A stretch of DNA of 64,000 nucleotides from Saccharothrix algeriensis (GCF_016907655.1 NZ_JAFBCL010000001.1:5738001-5802000); one strand, 5' to 3'; shown: positions 9,652 through 18,438, numbered from the stretch's first letter. Program-made: numbers and translations. The notes: generated from the letters alone by a model not told the origin.

Positions 9652-9786
9652 CTATCCGGCTCGGCAGCGCAGCACGTCGACGGCCGACACGAACACGGTG
9701 GGGTCCAAGACGACTGCGGCACCGGTCGCAAGGGGCGGATGGGCCGGCCTGTGTCCGTCTGTGCAAGCGTCCGCTAGGGTGCCCAC
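9652..9786 (-). CDS. Small ORF or gene remnant upstream of cas3
   Basis: A 44-codon frame starting at a GTG with a GGGAG motif four bases upstream and ending 23 bp before the terminator at 9601-9629. The peptide (ending DPTVFVSAVDVLRCRAG) is not recognised. The frame stays open upstream with coding-like residues (VWAAHLAPGSG), so it may be the tail of a decayed larger gene rather than a complete one. Placement directly before a terminator is the main argument that it was once expressed. Confidence 0.3.
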   Translation of the reverse strand: MGTLADACTDGHRPAHPPLATGAAVVLDPTVFVSAVDVLRCRAG

Positions 9787-9966
9787 CCCGCTCCCGGGGG
9801 CGAGATGCGCCGCCCACACCAAGATCGACAGATGACACGGGGCGGTGGCACCGATTGGTCGACCGGTGGGTCATTGGTGGTGCTCGTTAAGATTGTGCCC
9901 ACCTTCCTCTCTGTGCGCGTGGAGTTGGAGGTAAGGCGGCCTCGAGGACCAGTCGAAGGCCGCACC

Positions 9967-10000
9967 GTCTGCGGCGAGCGGTCAGCCGCTCGCCGCAGAC
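9967..10000. terminator. Strong 15-bp hairpin between cas3 and the array
   Basis: A perfect 15-bp stem (GTCTGCGGCGAGCGG and its complement) closed by the 4-base loop TCAG. An alternative outer pairing GCACCGTC (9962-9969) with GACGGTGC (10010-10017) is also possible. There is no T-run on either side, so it may be a factor-assisted terminator or an RNA structural element. On the minus strand it lies directly downstream of the repeat-like sequence at 10020-10047. Confidence 0.6.
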
Positions 10001-10019
10001 CTGGTAGACGACGGTGCCG

Positions 10020-10047
10020 CTACCAACCCCGCTCAGGCGGGGAATAC
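10020..10047 (-). repeat. Orphan degenerate CRISPR-repeat-like sequence
   Basis: Aligned without gaps to the 28-nt array repeat, this stretch matches 22 of 28 positions by hand count, including CCCCGCTC and GCGGGGAA. Mismatches are at repeat positions 1, 2, 7, 16, 17 and 26 in plus-strand reading. It stands alone, about 620 bp beyond the trailer end of the array and about 460 bp upstream of the cas3 start. It may be a fossil repeat, a cas-regulating crRNA-like element, or a chance hairpin. The 9967-10000 hairpin follows it in the minus-strand direction. Confidence 0.5.
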
Positions 10048-10462
10048 TGTTAGCTCCAGCCGGTGCGATGTGCTGCATGCCCCGCTGGATCACCCAGCCT
10101 GTGGGCTGGACTGAGCACGCTCGGCTTATGGCCAAGATCGCGATCAGTGGCGAGAAGTCTACTCATCGGGGCTTCGGTGTCAAACCGGCAGGTAGACTTA
10201 CTAGAGTAAGCCAGTACGAAGAGCGGCATGACCCGCATTGCATCATGACCGTCCTGGCCTGATTCACTCGTAAGAGCAAGGAGGGGACCTAATTGTCGGT
10301 TCGCTGGTGACCTGGCGGGTTCGCACGTGAGGTGGCGGTGCCGGGGGACTGGCCGCCCCTGCGAGGGTGGCCGGAGGACGGGGCGGTAGTCGTCGGGGGC
10401 CGCCGCCCAGCCGGGGTAGGTGGCGGATTCTCGGCAAAGGTGGCGAGGCAGGATCACGCGGC

Positions 10463-10665
10463 ATGGTGCCGAGAGGGCGGGAGACGCGGGTGGGATCGGG
10501 CACGGAGGGCTCCGAGGCGGTGTTCGTCGCCGAGGACGGCCTGGAGCGGCGGGTGCTGTGGAAGTACGTGCCCGAGGTGGTGGACGAGCTGGGGCGTCCG
10601 ATGCGGTCGTTCCCGTCGTACAGGGGGCAGCGCAACTACCCGGGTTGGTACTGGTCAGCCACGAC
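10463..10665 (+). pseudogene. N-terminal fragment of a TnsA-like transposase endonuclease
   Basis: About 68 codons from the ATG at 10463. The stretch RSFPSYRGQRNYPGWYWSAT is the signature found just before the catalytic core of actinobacterial TnsA-like heteromeric transposase endonuclease subunits. In intact members a GYESWLERD-type segment follows. Here the reading frame runs straight into the first, degenerate CRISPR repeat at 10666, so the catalytic domain is missing. The partner genes expected in a Tn7-like element (TnsB/TniB-like) are absent. Identification is from memory of the family motif. Confidence 0.6.
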
Positions 10666-13600
10666 GGACCATCCCCGCTCGCGGGGAGGTCTTGAGGTTG
10701 GCGCGGGGGAACTGGCTCTTCACCGGACCACCCCCGCTCGCGCGGGGAAGACAACTTCGTCGTGTCCTGCGCGCGGTGCAACGAAGGACCACCCCCGCTC
10801 GCGCGGGGAAGACAACTTCGTCGTGTCCTGCGCGCGGTGCAACGAAGGACCACCCCCGCTCGTGCAGGGAAGACCGCCCCGCAACCGCGAACCCTTTCTC
10901 GGCGGTGGGACTGCCCCCGCTCGCGCGGGGAAGACGACGGCGGCGGCCTCACGGGCGGCCTCGGTGCCGGACCACCCACGCTCGCGCGGGGAAGACACCC
11001 GGTGGTCCACGGCGGAGGAGCGGCTGCGCGGACCACCCCCGCTCACGCGGGGAAGACGCGGGCAGCTGCGCCAACTGCAGCGCGGTACCCGGACCACCCC
11101 CCCGCTCGCGCGGGGAAGACCTCGGCTCGAACCGGAGTTCGACGCCGTGATGCGGACCACCCCCGCTCGCGCGGGGAAGACAACGAGGCCAAGGCCCGCC
11201 TGGACTTCCGCACCGGACCACCCCCGCTCGCGCGGGGAAGACTCTGCCGCAGCCGCAGCACCTCGTCGGGCTGCAGGACCACCCCCGCTCGCGCGGGGAA
11301 GACCTCAACGCGGCGATGGCCGCCAACCCCATCGGGGGACCACCCCCGCTCACGCGGGGAAGACTCCACCAGGCCGCCCAGGGCGGCCGCGAGACGGGGA
11401 CCACCCCCGCTCGCGCGGGGAAGACGACACGACGGCGTCGATGTCCGCGATCGCCGCCGGACCACCCTCGCTCGCGTGGGGAAGACAACGCTCGAACGTC
11501 GGCATCAGACCTTCAGCCCGGACCACCCCCGCTCGCGCGGGGAAGACCAGCTCGGCGGCATGGCAGCTGGCGCGTTCACGGGACCACCCCCGCTCGCGCG
11601 GGGAAGACGCACCTGGCCCGGCACGCTGCGCCTGCTCCTGGGGACCACCCCCGCTCGCGCGGGGAAGACGAGCCCCGGTCCTCGGCCAAAGGACCGGGGC
11701 TCGGACCACCCCCGCTCGCGCGGGGAAGACGGCGGCTGAGCGGATGGTGGACGGCTCAGCACCGGACCACCCCCGCTCGCGCGGGGAAGACCGCGGCGGT
11801 GGGGCGGTTCGCGGCGGTGGCGGGTTTGGACCACCCCCGCTCGCGCGGGGAAGACAAGATCAAAAACCGCCGCCGGCGGCGGCGTTACGGACCACCCCCG
11901 CTCGCGCGGGGAAGACGCCACGTCGTCGTCCGGCAGCCGCGACACCGCCGGACCACCCCCGCTCGCGCGGGGAAGACCGTGGTCGCGACGCCCCATCAGG
12001 CCGCCACCTCGGACCACCACCGCTCGCGCGGGGAAGACGCCCTTCCCGTGCCGAGTCGTCCCGTCCCCTGCGGACCACCCCCGCTCGCGCGGGGAAGACG
12101 CGATCCGGGCGTTCACCTCGGCCCGGGGCACCGGACCACCCCCGCTCGCGCGGGGAAGACGGCCGGGCCAGCGGGTTCGCGGTCCGCGGGACCACCCCCG
12201 CTCGCGCGGGGAAGACGAGGTGGCGGCCGAGGTGAGCGTGCCGACCGGGGGACCACCCCCGCTCGCGCGGGGAAGACATGCTGGAGGAGGATCTGCCCAA
12301 CGCGATCCGCGGACCACCACCGCTCGCGCGGGGAAGACAGTTCGATTCGCAAAACCTCGCCGGTAACCTCGGGACCACCCCCGCTCGCGCGGGGAAGACG
12401 CGGGCGTTGTCGACGGTGATGGCCGTGGTGTCGGACCACCCCCGCTCGCGCGGGGAAGACCCAGGCGGCTGGTCTGGTGCTGCATGTCGTCTCGGACCAC
12501 CCCCGCTCGCGCGGGGAAGACCGGGTTGCCGTGCACCACGGCGAGCCGCGCGTAGGGACCACCCCCGCTCGCGCGGGGAAGACTGCCTCCTGGACCACGG
12601 CGGGTTTGGCGTCGGAGGACCACCCCCGCTCGCGCGGGGAAGACCCCGTTGGGCGAAGTCTCAGCTCCTCACCGACCGGACCACCCCCGCTCGCGCGGGG
12701 AAGACCTGGCGCAACTGGACGCCAACCTGGGCGCGCTGGGACCACCCCCGCTCGCGCGGGGAAGACCCGCCGCCGTCCCGCCCCCGGATCCCGTCGCGCG
12801 GACCACCCCCGCTCGCGCGGGGAAGACTTGAGGGACACGGTGCCGAACGCGGTCACGGTGGGACCACCCCCGCTCGCGCGGGGAAGACCGCGTTCGGCCG
12901 CCAACCCGTCACGGCGCGGCCGGACCACCCCCGCTCGCGCGGGGAAGACTTGGGCACGCCTTCGCCGAGGTCGAGGATGCCGGGACCACCCCCGCTCGCG
13001 CGGGGAAGACCTACGTCAAGCACCGGGCCTCCGGCCGGCGCAACGGACCACCCCCGCTCGCGCGGGGAAGACCGCCCCGCAGGGCCAGCGCCCGTGCCGC
13101 GTCCCGGACCACCCCCGCTCGCGCGGGGAAGACCTGGCGCTCGACGCGCTGCTGCTCGACCTCGGCGGACCACCCCCGCTCGCGCGGGGAAGACGCCGCG
13201 GTCGCGCTGGGCCTGGCCTCGGTGGAGGGACCACCCCCGCTCGCGCGGGGAAGACCTGGTCCCGGCCGTGGTGGAGCTCTATACCTACGGACCACCCCCG
13301 CTCGCGCGGGGAAGACACGGTCACCGTGCCCGTGTCGGGGTTGACCGAGGGACCACCCCCGCTCGCGCGGGGAAGACCCCTTCCGGCCCTCAGTGGTCAA
13401 ACTGGGTGCCGGACCACCCCCGCTCGCGCGGGGAAGACTGGGACCGGCTCGTCTCCCGCGGGGTCACCGGGGGACCACCCCCGCTCGCGCGGGGAAGACT
13501 CATGCTCTCCCTCGCCGTTGCCGGACTCTATGGGACCACCCCCGCTTGCGCGGGGAAGACAACGTCTCTGGCGGGTGTGGTTACCCCAGATCGTGGACCA

Positions 13601-14720
13601 CCCCCGCTCGCGCGGGGAAGACTGGGACCGGCTCGTCTCCCGCGGGGTCACCGGGGGACCACCCCCGCTCGCGCGGGGAAGACTCATGCTCTCCCTCGCC
13701 GTTGCCGGACTCTATGGGACCACCCCCGCTTGCGCGGGGAAGACGCCTTTTCCTAACCATCACTCACCACTCGCCTTGGACCACCCCCGCTCGCGCGGGG
13801 AAGACCTTTTCGCGCTCGCCGAGAAGGCCGTCGGTGAAGGACCACCCCCGCTCGCGCGGGGAAGACCGGAGCGCTGACCAACAAGAGCGCCAGCTCCACG
13901 GACCACCCCCGCTCGCGCGGGGAAGACATTGCGCCACCGACGACGAAAATGTCCGGCGACGGACCACCCCCGCTCGCGCGGGGAAGACCAGGATTCCGCT
14001 CATTGCCTTGTCTCCCAACGTGGACCACCCCCGCTCGCGCGGGGAAGACCCAGATCGCCGCCTCGGGCACCTCCAGGCCGGTGGACCACCCCCGCTCGCG
14101 CGGGGAAGACCGCTTGGCCGGCCACCCGTCCAGCACGACACGGGGACCACCCCCGCTCGCGCGGGGAAGACGTCTGCGTGCGCGGACCCGGCGGCCCGCA
14201 GTCCGGACCACCCCCGCTCGCGCGGGGAAGACTAAGGAAAGCTCCCACCTGGGCTCTCTTCATGCGGACCACCCCCGCTCGCGCGGGGAAGACGGCAGCG
14301 GAAACCCAAGTCGTTTTTCTGAAGGGGACCACCCCCGCTCGCGCGGGGAAGACAGGGGTTTTGCGACTACTCGGCACCGGCAGCTCCGGACCACCCCCGC
14401 TCGCGCGGGGAAGACGTCGTTCTGCGCCATCCGGTCGAGCCGGTCGGCGGACCACCCCCGCTCGCGCGGGGAAGACGCTTGGCGTCTTAGCGCTAGCTCG
14501 GTGCTCCGGGGACCACCCCCGCTCGCGCGGGGAAGACGGCAGGATCAGGGTCTCGTCGAGCGTGGTGCGCGGACCACCCCCGCTCGCGCGGGGAAGACGT
14601 TGACGTCGAGCTGCTTCGCGGCTGCGGCCGCGGACCACCCCCGCTCGCGCGGGGAAGACCGCCAGCCGTGGCGGCCCGCACGACGACACCTCGGACCACC
14701 CCCGCTCGCGCGGGGAAGAC
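10666..14720 (-). CRISPR. Type I-E CRISPR array, 67 repeats and 66 spacers
   Basis: By hand count there are 67 repeats of 28 nt, plus-strand form GGACCACCCCCGCTCG followed by CGCGGGGAAGAC, mostly on a 61-bp period (33-nt spacers). In crRNA orientation the repeat begins GTCTTCCCCGCGCGAGCGGG, the type I-E form, so the array is transcribed on the minus strand. The right end (14693-14720) is leader-proximal. The left end is the trailer: its first unit (10666-10691) is two bases short and changed, and repeats at 10847, 10908 and 10969 carry substitutions. The repeat at 11091 has two extra C. Exceptional spacers are 36 nt (11792-11827) and 28 nt (12161-12188). The hairpin CCCCGCGCGAGCGGGG is the expected Cas6e substrate. 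Confidence 0.98.
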
Positions 14721-14862
14721 ACTTTCTGACCAGCGAGGTTACAAGGTGATCATGGGTTTTGCATTCGGTTCACGGCCGTCTCGTTAATCTGCTCAAGGGG
14801 CGTGGCGTCGCTGCACAAGTTACGGACTGGGTGCTGCAGGCGTTCAGGAGGGCAGTGGTCGT
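14721..14862 (-). promoter_or_regulatory. CRISPR leader region
   Basis: The sequence flanking the conserved end of the array is clearly less GC-rich than the surroundings, for example TTTCTGACC and ATCATGGGTTTTGCATTC on the plus strand. By position and orientation it should contain the array promoter and the Cas1-Cas2/IHF-type integration signals. No exact promoter boxes can be assigned by eye. It ends at the stop codon of the upstream minus-strand gene. Confidence 0.65.
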
Positions 14863-15540
14863 TCACCATGGGCAATGGCGTGGCCCCGGCCGCCTTGGTC
14901 TTCCTGCACGGGCAAGTGGGTCCGGTCCGGACAAGGCTTCACCGACTCGCCGCGGGTCCGGGTCGGCCTGCAGGAGGCTGCCGGGCAGCGGTGTCGGAGG
15001 CGATGTGGACGGCCAGGCTGGTGTGTCGGTCGAAGAGGCCGCCATCGCCGTTGAGGTACTGGTCGTCCGACGGTTCGGTCCAGGGTGTGTGCTGTCCTTT
15101 GTCGGCGCAGCGTCGCAGGGCGAGTTGCGTTGGAGTAGGCGTTCCAGTGACGGCCAGAGCCAGCGGTCCCGGTAGTGGATTGGGTTGGAGGTGGGGCCGG
15201 TGGCGCCGTGGTAGGCGTCCTGGGCGGCGGCGAGGAGGGCTGTGAGGTCTTCGACGGCTCGGCCGTGGAGGTACCAGCAGGGCGGGATGCGGTGGTGGGT
15301 GCCCAGTTCCTCGCGGGTGTTGAGGTGGTCGATGAAGTCTGCCAGCCAGGCCCAGACGACGGCGGCGCGTTCAGCGTTCGTGTGGGACCAGGACCAGGCG
15401 CCGGGGCGGGAACGTCGTGAGGGTGGAGCTTCCTGTTCCAGGGCTTCGAGGAGGTGTTCGACGGTGGCGGCGAGTTGGTCCTGGGTGGTGCGCAGGTCGG
15501 TGATGGCGGCGGCCAGATCCTGGGGTGTCGGTGGGGTCAT
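14863..15540 (-). CDS. DUF4913-like protein of conjugative-element type
   Basis: A 225-codon frame starting MTPPTPQDLAAAITDLRTTQ with a short coiled segment, then a region resembling DUF4913 (HHRIPPCWYLHGRAVEDL, AQDAYHG, YRDRWLWPSLERL). That family is usually encoded on actinobacterial integrative or conjugative elements; its function is unknown. The ATG overlaps the stop of the coupling-protein fragment (ATGA), so the two come from one operon. The last ~55 codons are Ser/Thr/Pro/Arg-rich and a different frame looks more protein-like there, so a 3-prime frameshift is possible. It ends 143 bp before the first repeat. Confidence 0.55.
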   Translation of the reverse strand: MTPPTPQDLAAAITDLRTTQDQLAATVEHLLEALEQEAPPSRRSRPGAWSWSHTNAERAAVVWAWLADFIDHLNTREELGTHHRIPPCWYLHGRAVEDLTALLAAAQDAYHGATGPTSNPIHYRDRWLWPSLERLLQRNSPCDAAPTKDSTHPGPNRRTTSTSTAMAASSTDTPAWPSTSPPTPLPGSLLQADPDPRRVGEALSGPDPLARAGRPRRPGPRHCPW

Positions 15541-15894
15541 GGTGTTCGGCCCATGCGGTGTTCTGCTTGCTGTTTGAGGCGGGCCAGTCGGTCGGCGTGG
15601 GGGAATTCGTACCAGGCGTCGAGTTTGACGATAGTCGCAGGGATGTTGCGGTAGAGCAGGAGAGCTTGGCCGTCGGGGAGTGTGCGGAGCTGGTCGATGC
15701 GCAGGGCCCGCTCCCAGCTGTAGGTGGTGGACCGGGTGTGGCGGAATTCGCCGGTGCTGGTGCTGGTACTGGTCTGCAGTGTCTTGATCTCGTCGACGAG
15801 GCGGGAGAGGTCGTCGAGGGTGTCGGCTTCGGCGACGCCGTCGAAGATCAGGCGGGTGGTGGCGGAGTTTCCGCGTAGCCGCACCACCGACAAC
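15537..15894 (-). pseudogene. C-terminal fragment of a TraG/VirD4-like coupling protein
   Basis: About 118 codons without a start. The end, RIDQLRTLPDGQALLLYRNI followed by PATIVKLDAWYEF, matches the C-terminus of TraG/TraD-type ATPases (TraM-recognition domain) that bring DNA to type IV secretion channels. The ATPase motifs that would lie upstream are missing. The fragment is cut at the left arm of the hairpin 15895-15932. Its stop overlaps the start of the DUF4913-like gene. It is evidence that a conjugative element once occupied this site. Confidence 0.6.
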
Positions 15895-15932
15895 GGGCCG
15901 GCGCATCGTCTGGTCAGGCGATGCGCCGGCCC
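15895..15932. terminator. 14-bp hairpin terminator
   Basis: A perfect 14-bp stem, GGGCCGGCGCATCG with its complement, and a 10-base loop that contains the stop codon of the Nudix fragment. It sits exactly between the Nudix fragment and the truncated coupling protein. It probably terminates minus-strand transcription from the Nudix gene. Confidence 0.7.
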
Positions 15933-16275
15933 TGCTCGCACAGCACGGTCACGCCCTGCTCTACCGCCTGCAACGCCGCGGCGAGACGGTCGGCCAACGA
16001 CGGCTTCACCTTCGCCCTGGCCTGCTGGACCTTGTGGAACCCGGCGGAGAGGATCTCACCGTCGCCGAACACCATGCCCACCAGGTCGGTCTCACCCAGC
16101 ACGCCGCCGTCGAACACGAACGCCACCCCTTCGGGGCGGCAGTCCTGCGGGCGCACGTAGTCCACCACCAGCAACTGACCCGGTGGCCGGTCCCAGCCCA
16201 GCTCCTCGGCCAACTCGCGGGTGGCCGCGGCCCACGGCGGCTCGTCGGCCTCTACGCCTGCGCCGCCGGGGACAC
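15914..16275 (-). pseudogene. 5-prime truncated Nudix hydrolase
   Basis: The frame carries a Nudix-box-like stretch (PGGAGVEADEPPWAAATREL then AEELGW) and a normal C-terminal half (LLVVDYVRPQD, FVFDGGVLGE). Nudix enzymes hydrolyse nucleoside diphosphates linked to other groups. The 40-50 residues that should precede the box are missing, and no ATG or GTG start lies in frame upstream; a TTG at 16213 would remove part of the box. The box has an extra residue compared with the usual GGxVE spacing. On the opposite strand a coding-like tail (AVRITALIRRYLDDPTAP, stop at 16337-16339) meets it here, which suggests a rearrangement breakpoint near 16.25 kb. Confidence 0.6.
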
Positions 16276-16499
16276 CGACGAGGCGGTCCGCATCACGGCC
16301 CTGATCCGGCGGTACCTGGACGATCCGACTGCCCCCTGAACGCCGGGCGGCCGGATCGCCCTACTGGTGGCGGTGCGCGCCGTCGAAGTAGTTCGGCCAC
16401 CCGCCGAACCCCTCCGCCGCCCGTCCCTTGTTCCTGTTCCGCTGCCTGGCCTCACATCCCACCCGGCGGGCTCAATGGATCACCCCGTGGCCCGGGTGG

Positions 16500-17465
16500 T
16501 CAGCGCCGGTTGGCCCGGAAGAAGTTCAGCAGCACGGGGTTGACCACGTCCGACCGTTCCCAGTGGACGTTGTGCCCGCACTCGTTGGCCACCACCGTGC
16601 TCACCCTGCGGAAGTGCCCGGCCAGCAGGCGCTGCACCGGCGGTGAGGTGTGCGGGTCGGCGTCCCCCCACAGCAGCAGGGTGGGCACGGTGAGCCGTTC
16701 GATCACGGCCCAGCTCAGCGAGGTCGCCCTGGGCTGGATGATCCCGTCGGGCCCGGACCGGTGATGGATGTCCAGCCACCTGGCGACACCGTCCGGGTCG
16801 ATCGCGCGGTAGGACGGGCCCAACTCCCGGAAGTGGATGGGCAGCGCGTCGACCTCGGGCGACCGCAACCGCTCCACCATGTCCTGGTAGTCCTGCTCCC
16901 GGACCTGGAGCACGCACGCGCCGATCACCAGGCTGTGCAGCCGGTCCGGGTGGTTGAGCGCGTAGTCCATCGCGTACCAGCCGCCACCGGCAACGCCGAC
17001 GACGTGAAACTTCCTGATCCCCAGGAAATCCACGAGGTCCTGCAGATCCTCGATGCCGGTCCTCGGGTCGTTCGGGTCCTGCACCGGCGAATTGGTGTAC
17101 CCCCGACGCGAGTAGCCGATGACCCGGTACCCCGCACGGGCGAGGTACCGCTGCTGGTACGGCCAGCTCTCGCCACTGCCGCTCAGAGCGTGCAGCAGGA
17201 CCACCGGCTCACCGGGCCCGCCGGTGTCCCAGTACCACAGCCGCGCCCCGGGCACCTGGAACAAGCCCTGGGTGGCCGGAACCTGCTCGGGCACCGGGAT
17301 CGGGCGCACCGGGCTGCCGGGGCCCGGGACCGGAACGCCCGGTGGGTGCGCGTCGGCGGTCCCGTTGGCCAGGGCCGTGCCGCCGAGGGCGAGCCCGGTT
17401 CCCTGCAACAGGGTCCGGCGGGATATCGGGAGCGACGGGTTCGGGTTGGCCTCGGCGTTGCCCAT
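16500..17465 (-). CDS. TAT-exported alpha/beta-hydrolase-fold protein lacking the nucleophile
   Basis: A 321-residue protein with a twin-arginine signal (ISRRTLLQGTGLALGG) followed by a Pro-rich linker to about residue 70. The fold is clear: LLHALSGSGESW oxyanion region, GYSRRGYTNSP, then the nucleophile elbow HVVGVAGGGWYA. The last should read G-x-S-x-G, but the codon is GCC (Ala). The acid (LLLWGDADPHT) and the His (ECGHNVHWE) remain. It is therefore either a non-catalytic homologue or uses other chemistry. It is followed by debris on both sides and has no operon partner. Confidence 0.85.
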   Translation of the reverse strand: MGNAEANPNPSLPISRRTLLQGTGLALGGTALANGTADAHPPGVPVPGPGSPVRPIPVPEQVPATQGLFQVPGARLWYWDTGGPGEPVVLLHALSGSGESWPYQQRYLARAGYRVIGYSRRGYTNSPVQDPNDPRTGIEDLQDLVDFLGIRKFHVVGVAGGGWYAMDYALNHPDRLHSLVIGACVLQVREQDYQDMVERLRSPEVDALPIHFRELGPSYRAIDPDGVARWLDIHHRSGPDGIIQPRATSLSWAVIERLTVPTLLLWGDADPHTSPPVQRLLAGHFRRVSTVVANECGHNVHWERSDVVNPVLLNFFRANRR

Positions 17466-17773
17466 GTGACCTCATCTCGGGTGACCGGTTCCCGCCGACG
17501 TGCCGGACGTGCCGAGGAGCCGAACCACTGGCGCATCGGTGATCACGTGCCGAGTCGGGCGGATGCGGCGGCCGTCCGGAGCGTAGCGAACGGTCCGCAC
17601 CCGACTCCAGGCGTTCACCGTAAAGAACGCACCCTGGTGATTACCATTGCCTGTCGGCCGTTGCCATGTCGATCTGGCCCCGGTGGGTACGGAACGGGGA
17701 CTGGTCCGCGTACCGCTGGCCTCGACGGGGAGCGACGTCGGGAGGGCGCCCCGCACACGAAGACGACCCGAAC

Positions 17774-17896
17774 ATGATCGGTCGGTGGGTGCGGGAGATC
17801 CGCAGTTGGCGGCGTATGAGCGTCAAGGCCACGGCTGAGCTCGCCGAGGCCGATGGTCCCGTCGAGTCGGCCGCCGTGTACGAGCCGTGCCGGTGA
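17774..17896 (+). pseudogene. N-terminal fragment of an XRE-type HTH regulator
   Basis: The peptide IGRWVREIRSWRRMSVKATA resembles helix 1-2 of actinobacterial XRE regulators that begin WLREIRSWRGMSLKATAEL. After ELAEA the similarity stops, and a stop codon follows 18 codons later. The DNA-recognition helix is missing, so this cannot bind DNA as is. The rest of 17466-18438 holds no other gene that I can support. Confidence 0.4.
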
Positions 17897-18438
17897 CCCG
17901 CCGGTCGGGTCGGGGACGACCCGGCTCGACCGGCGGGCGGCCGCGGAACTACCTGGCGTATCGGCCCCTGGTCCGGCCGGGGAGCCGGGCAGGGGCGAGG
18001 CGCGTCACCGCGACCAGCAGCGCCACGGCGAGGACGGGCGTCAGCAGCACCCGCAGCGTGCCGGACCCGGACAGCGGTGTGGGGTTGACAGCCCTGACCG
18101 GTCGCCTGCCGTTGTTCGCCGCGTGGGAGCGACGCGTCGGCGCATCGCCGCCGTCAGTCGCGGCGCCTGCGTTCCACGGTCGTCGTGGTCACGGAGCAGG
18201 AAGTGCAGGGACTCCGTTCGGTGTCCGGGGTCGGCGGTGAGGTTTCCGGCCTGTTGCGTGGTCCATGCCTGTGTCGGATAGGCGCTGACGCCGCAGACCG
18301 GCCCGCCGCCCTGCGGTCATCACACTGCCGCCGTCCTCCACGCAGGATGACAGCGGCATCACTCGAACAAGTGATCCGTTCTCCCGGTAGTCGTGTCGCT
18401 CGGACAGCCTCATGCTGGCTTCACTACGTTCTGTGGTC

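Noticed and set aside
9560..9874. Extension of Cas3 by 105 residues to an ATG at 9874
   Set aside because: The extension crosses a clear terminator hairpin, is Arg/Ser-rich and resembles no Cas3 N-terminus.
10190..10215. A small hairpin CTTAC-TAGA-GTAAG as a terminator or att core
   Set aside because: The stem is only five pairs and no second copy was found elsewhere in the window.
10463..10691. A CRISPR-associated transposon (Tn7-like element guided by this Cascade)
   Set aside because: Only the N-terminal piece of a TnsA-like gene is present. There is no TnsB, TnsC or TniQ, and the cas operon has an intact cas3 and adaptation genes, unlike such transposons.
10367..14749. Long plus- and minus-strand open frames reading PPLARGR, TPARAGKT, HPRSRGED and similar across 10.4-14.7 kb
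   Set aside because: They are translations of the CRISPR repeats with variable spacers between. The apparent repeat proteins are artefacts; no start signal or family supports them.
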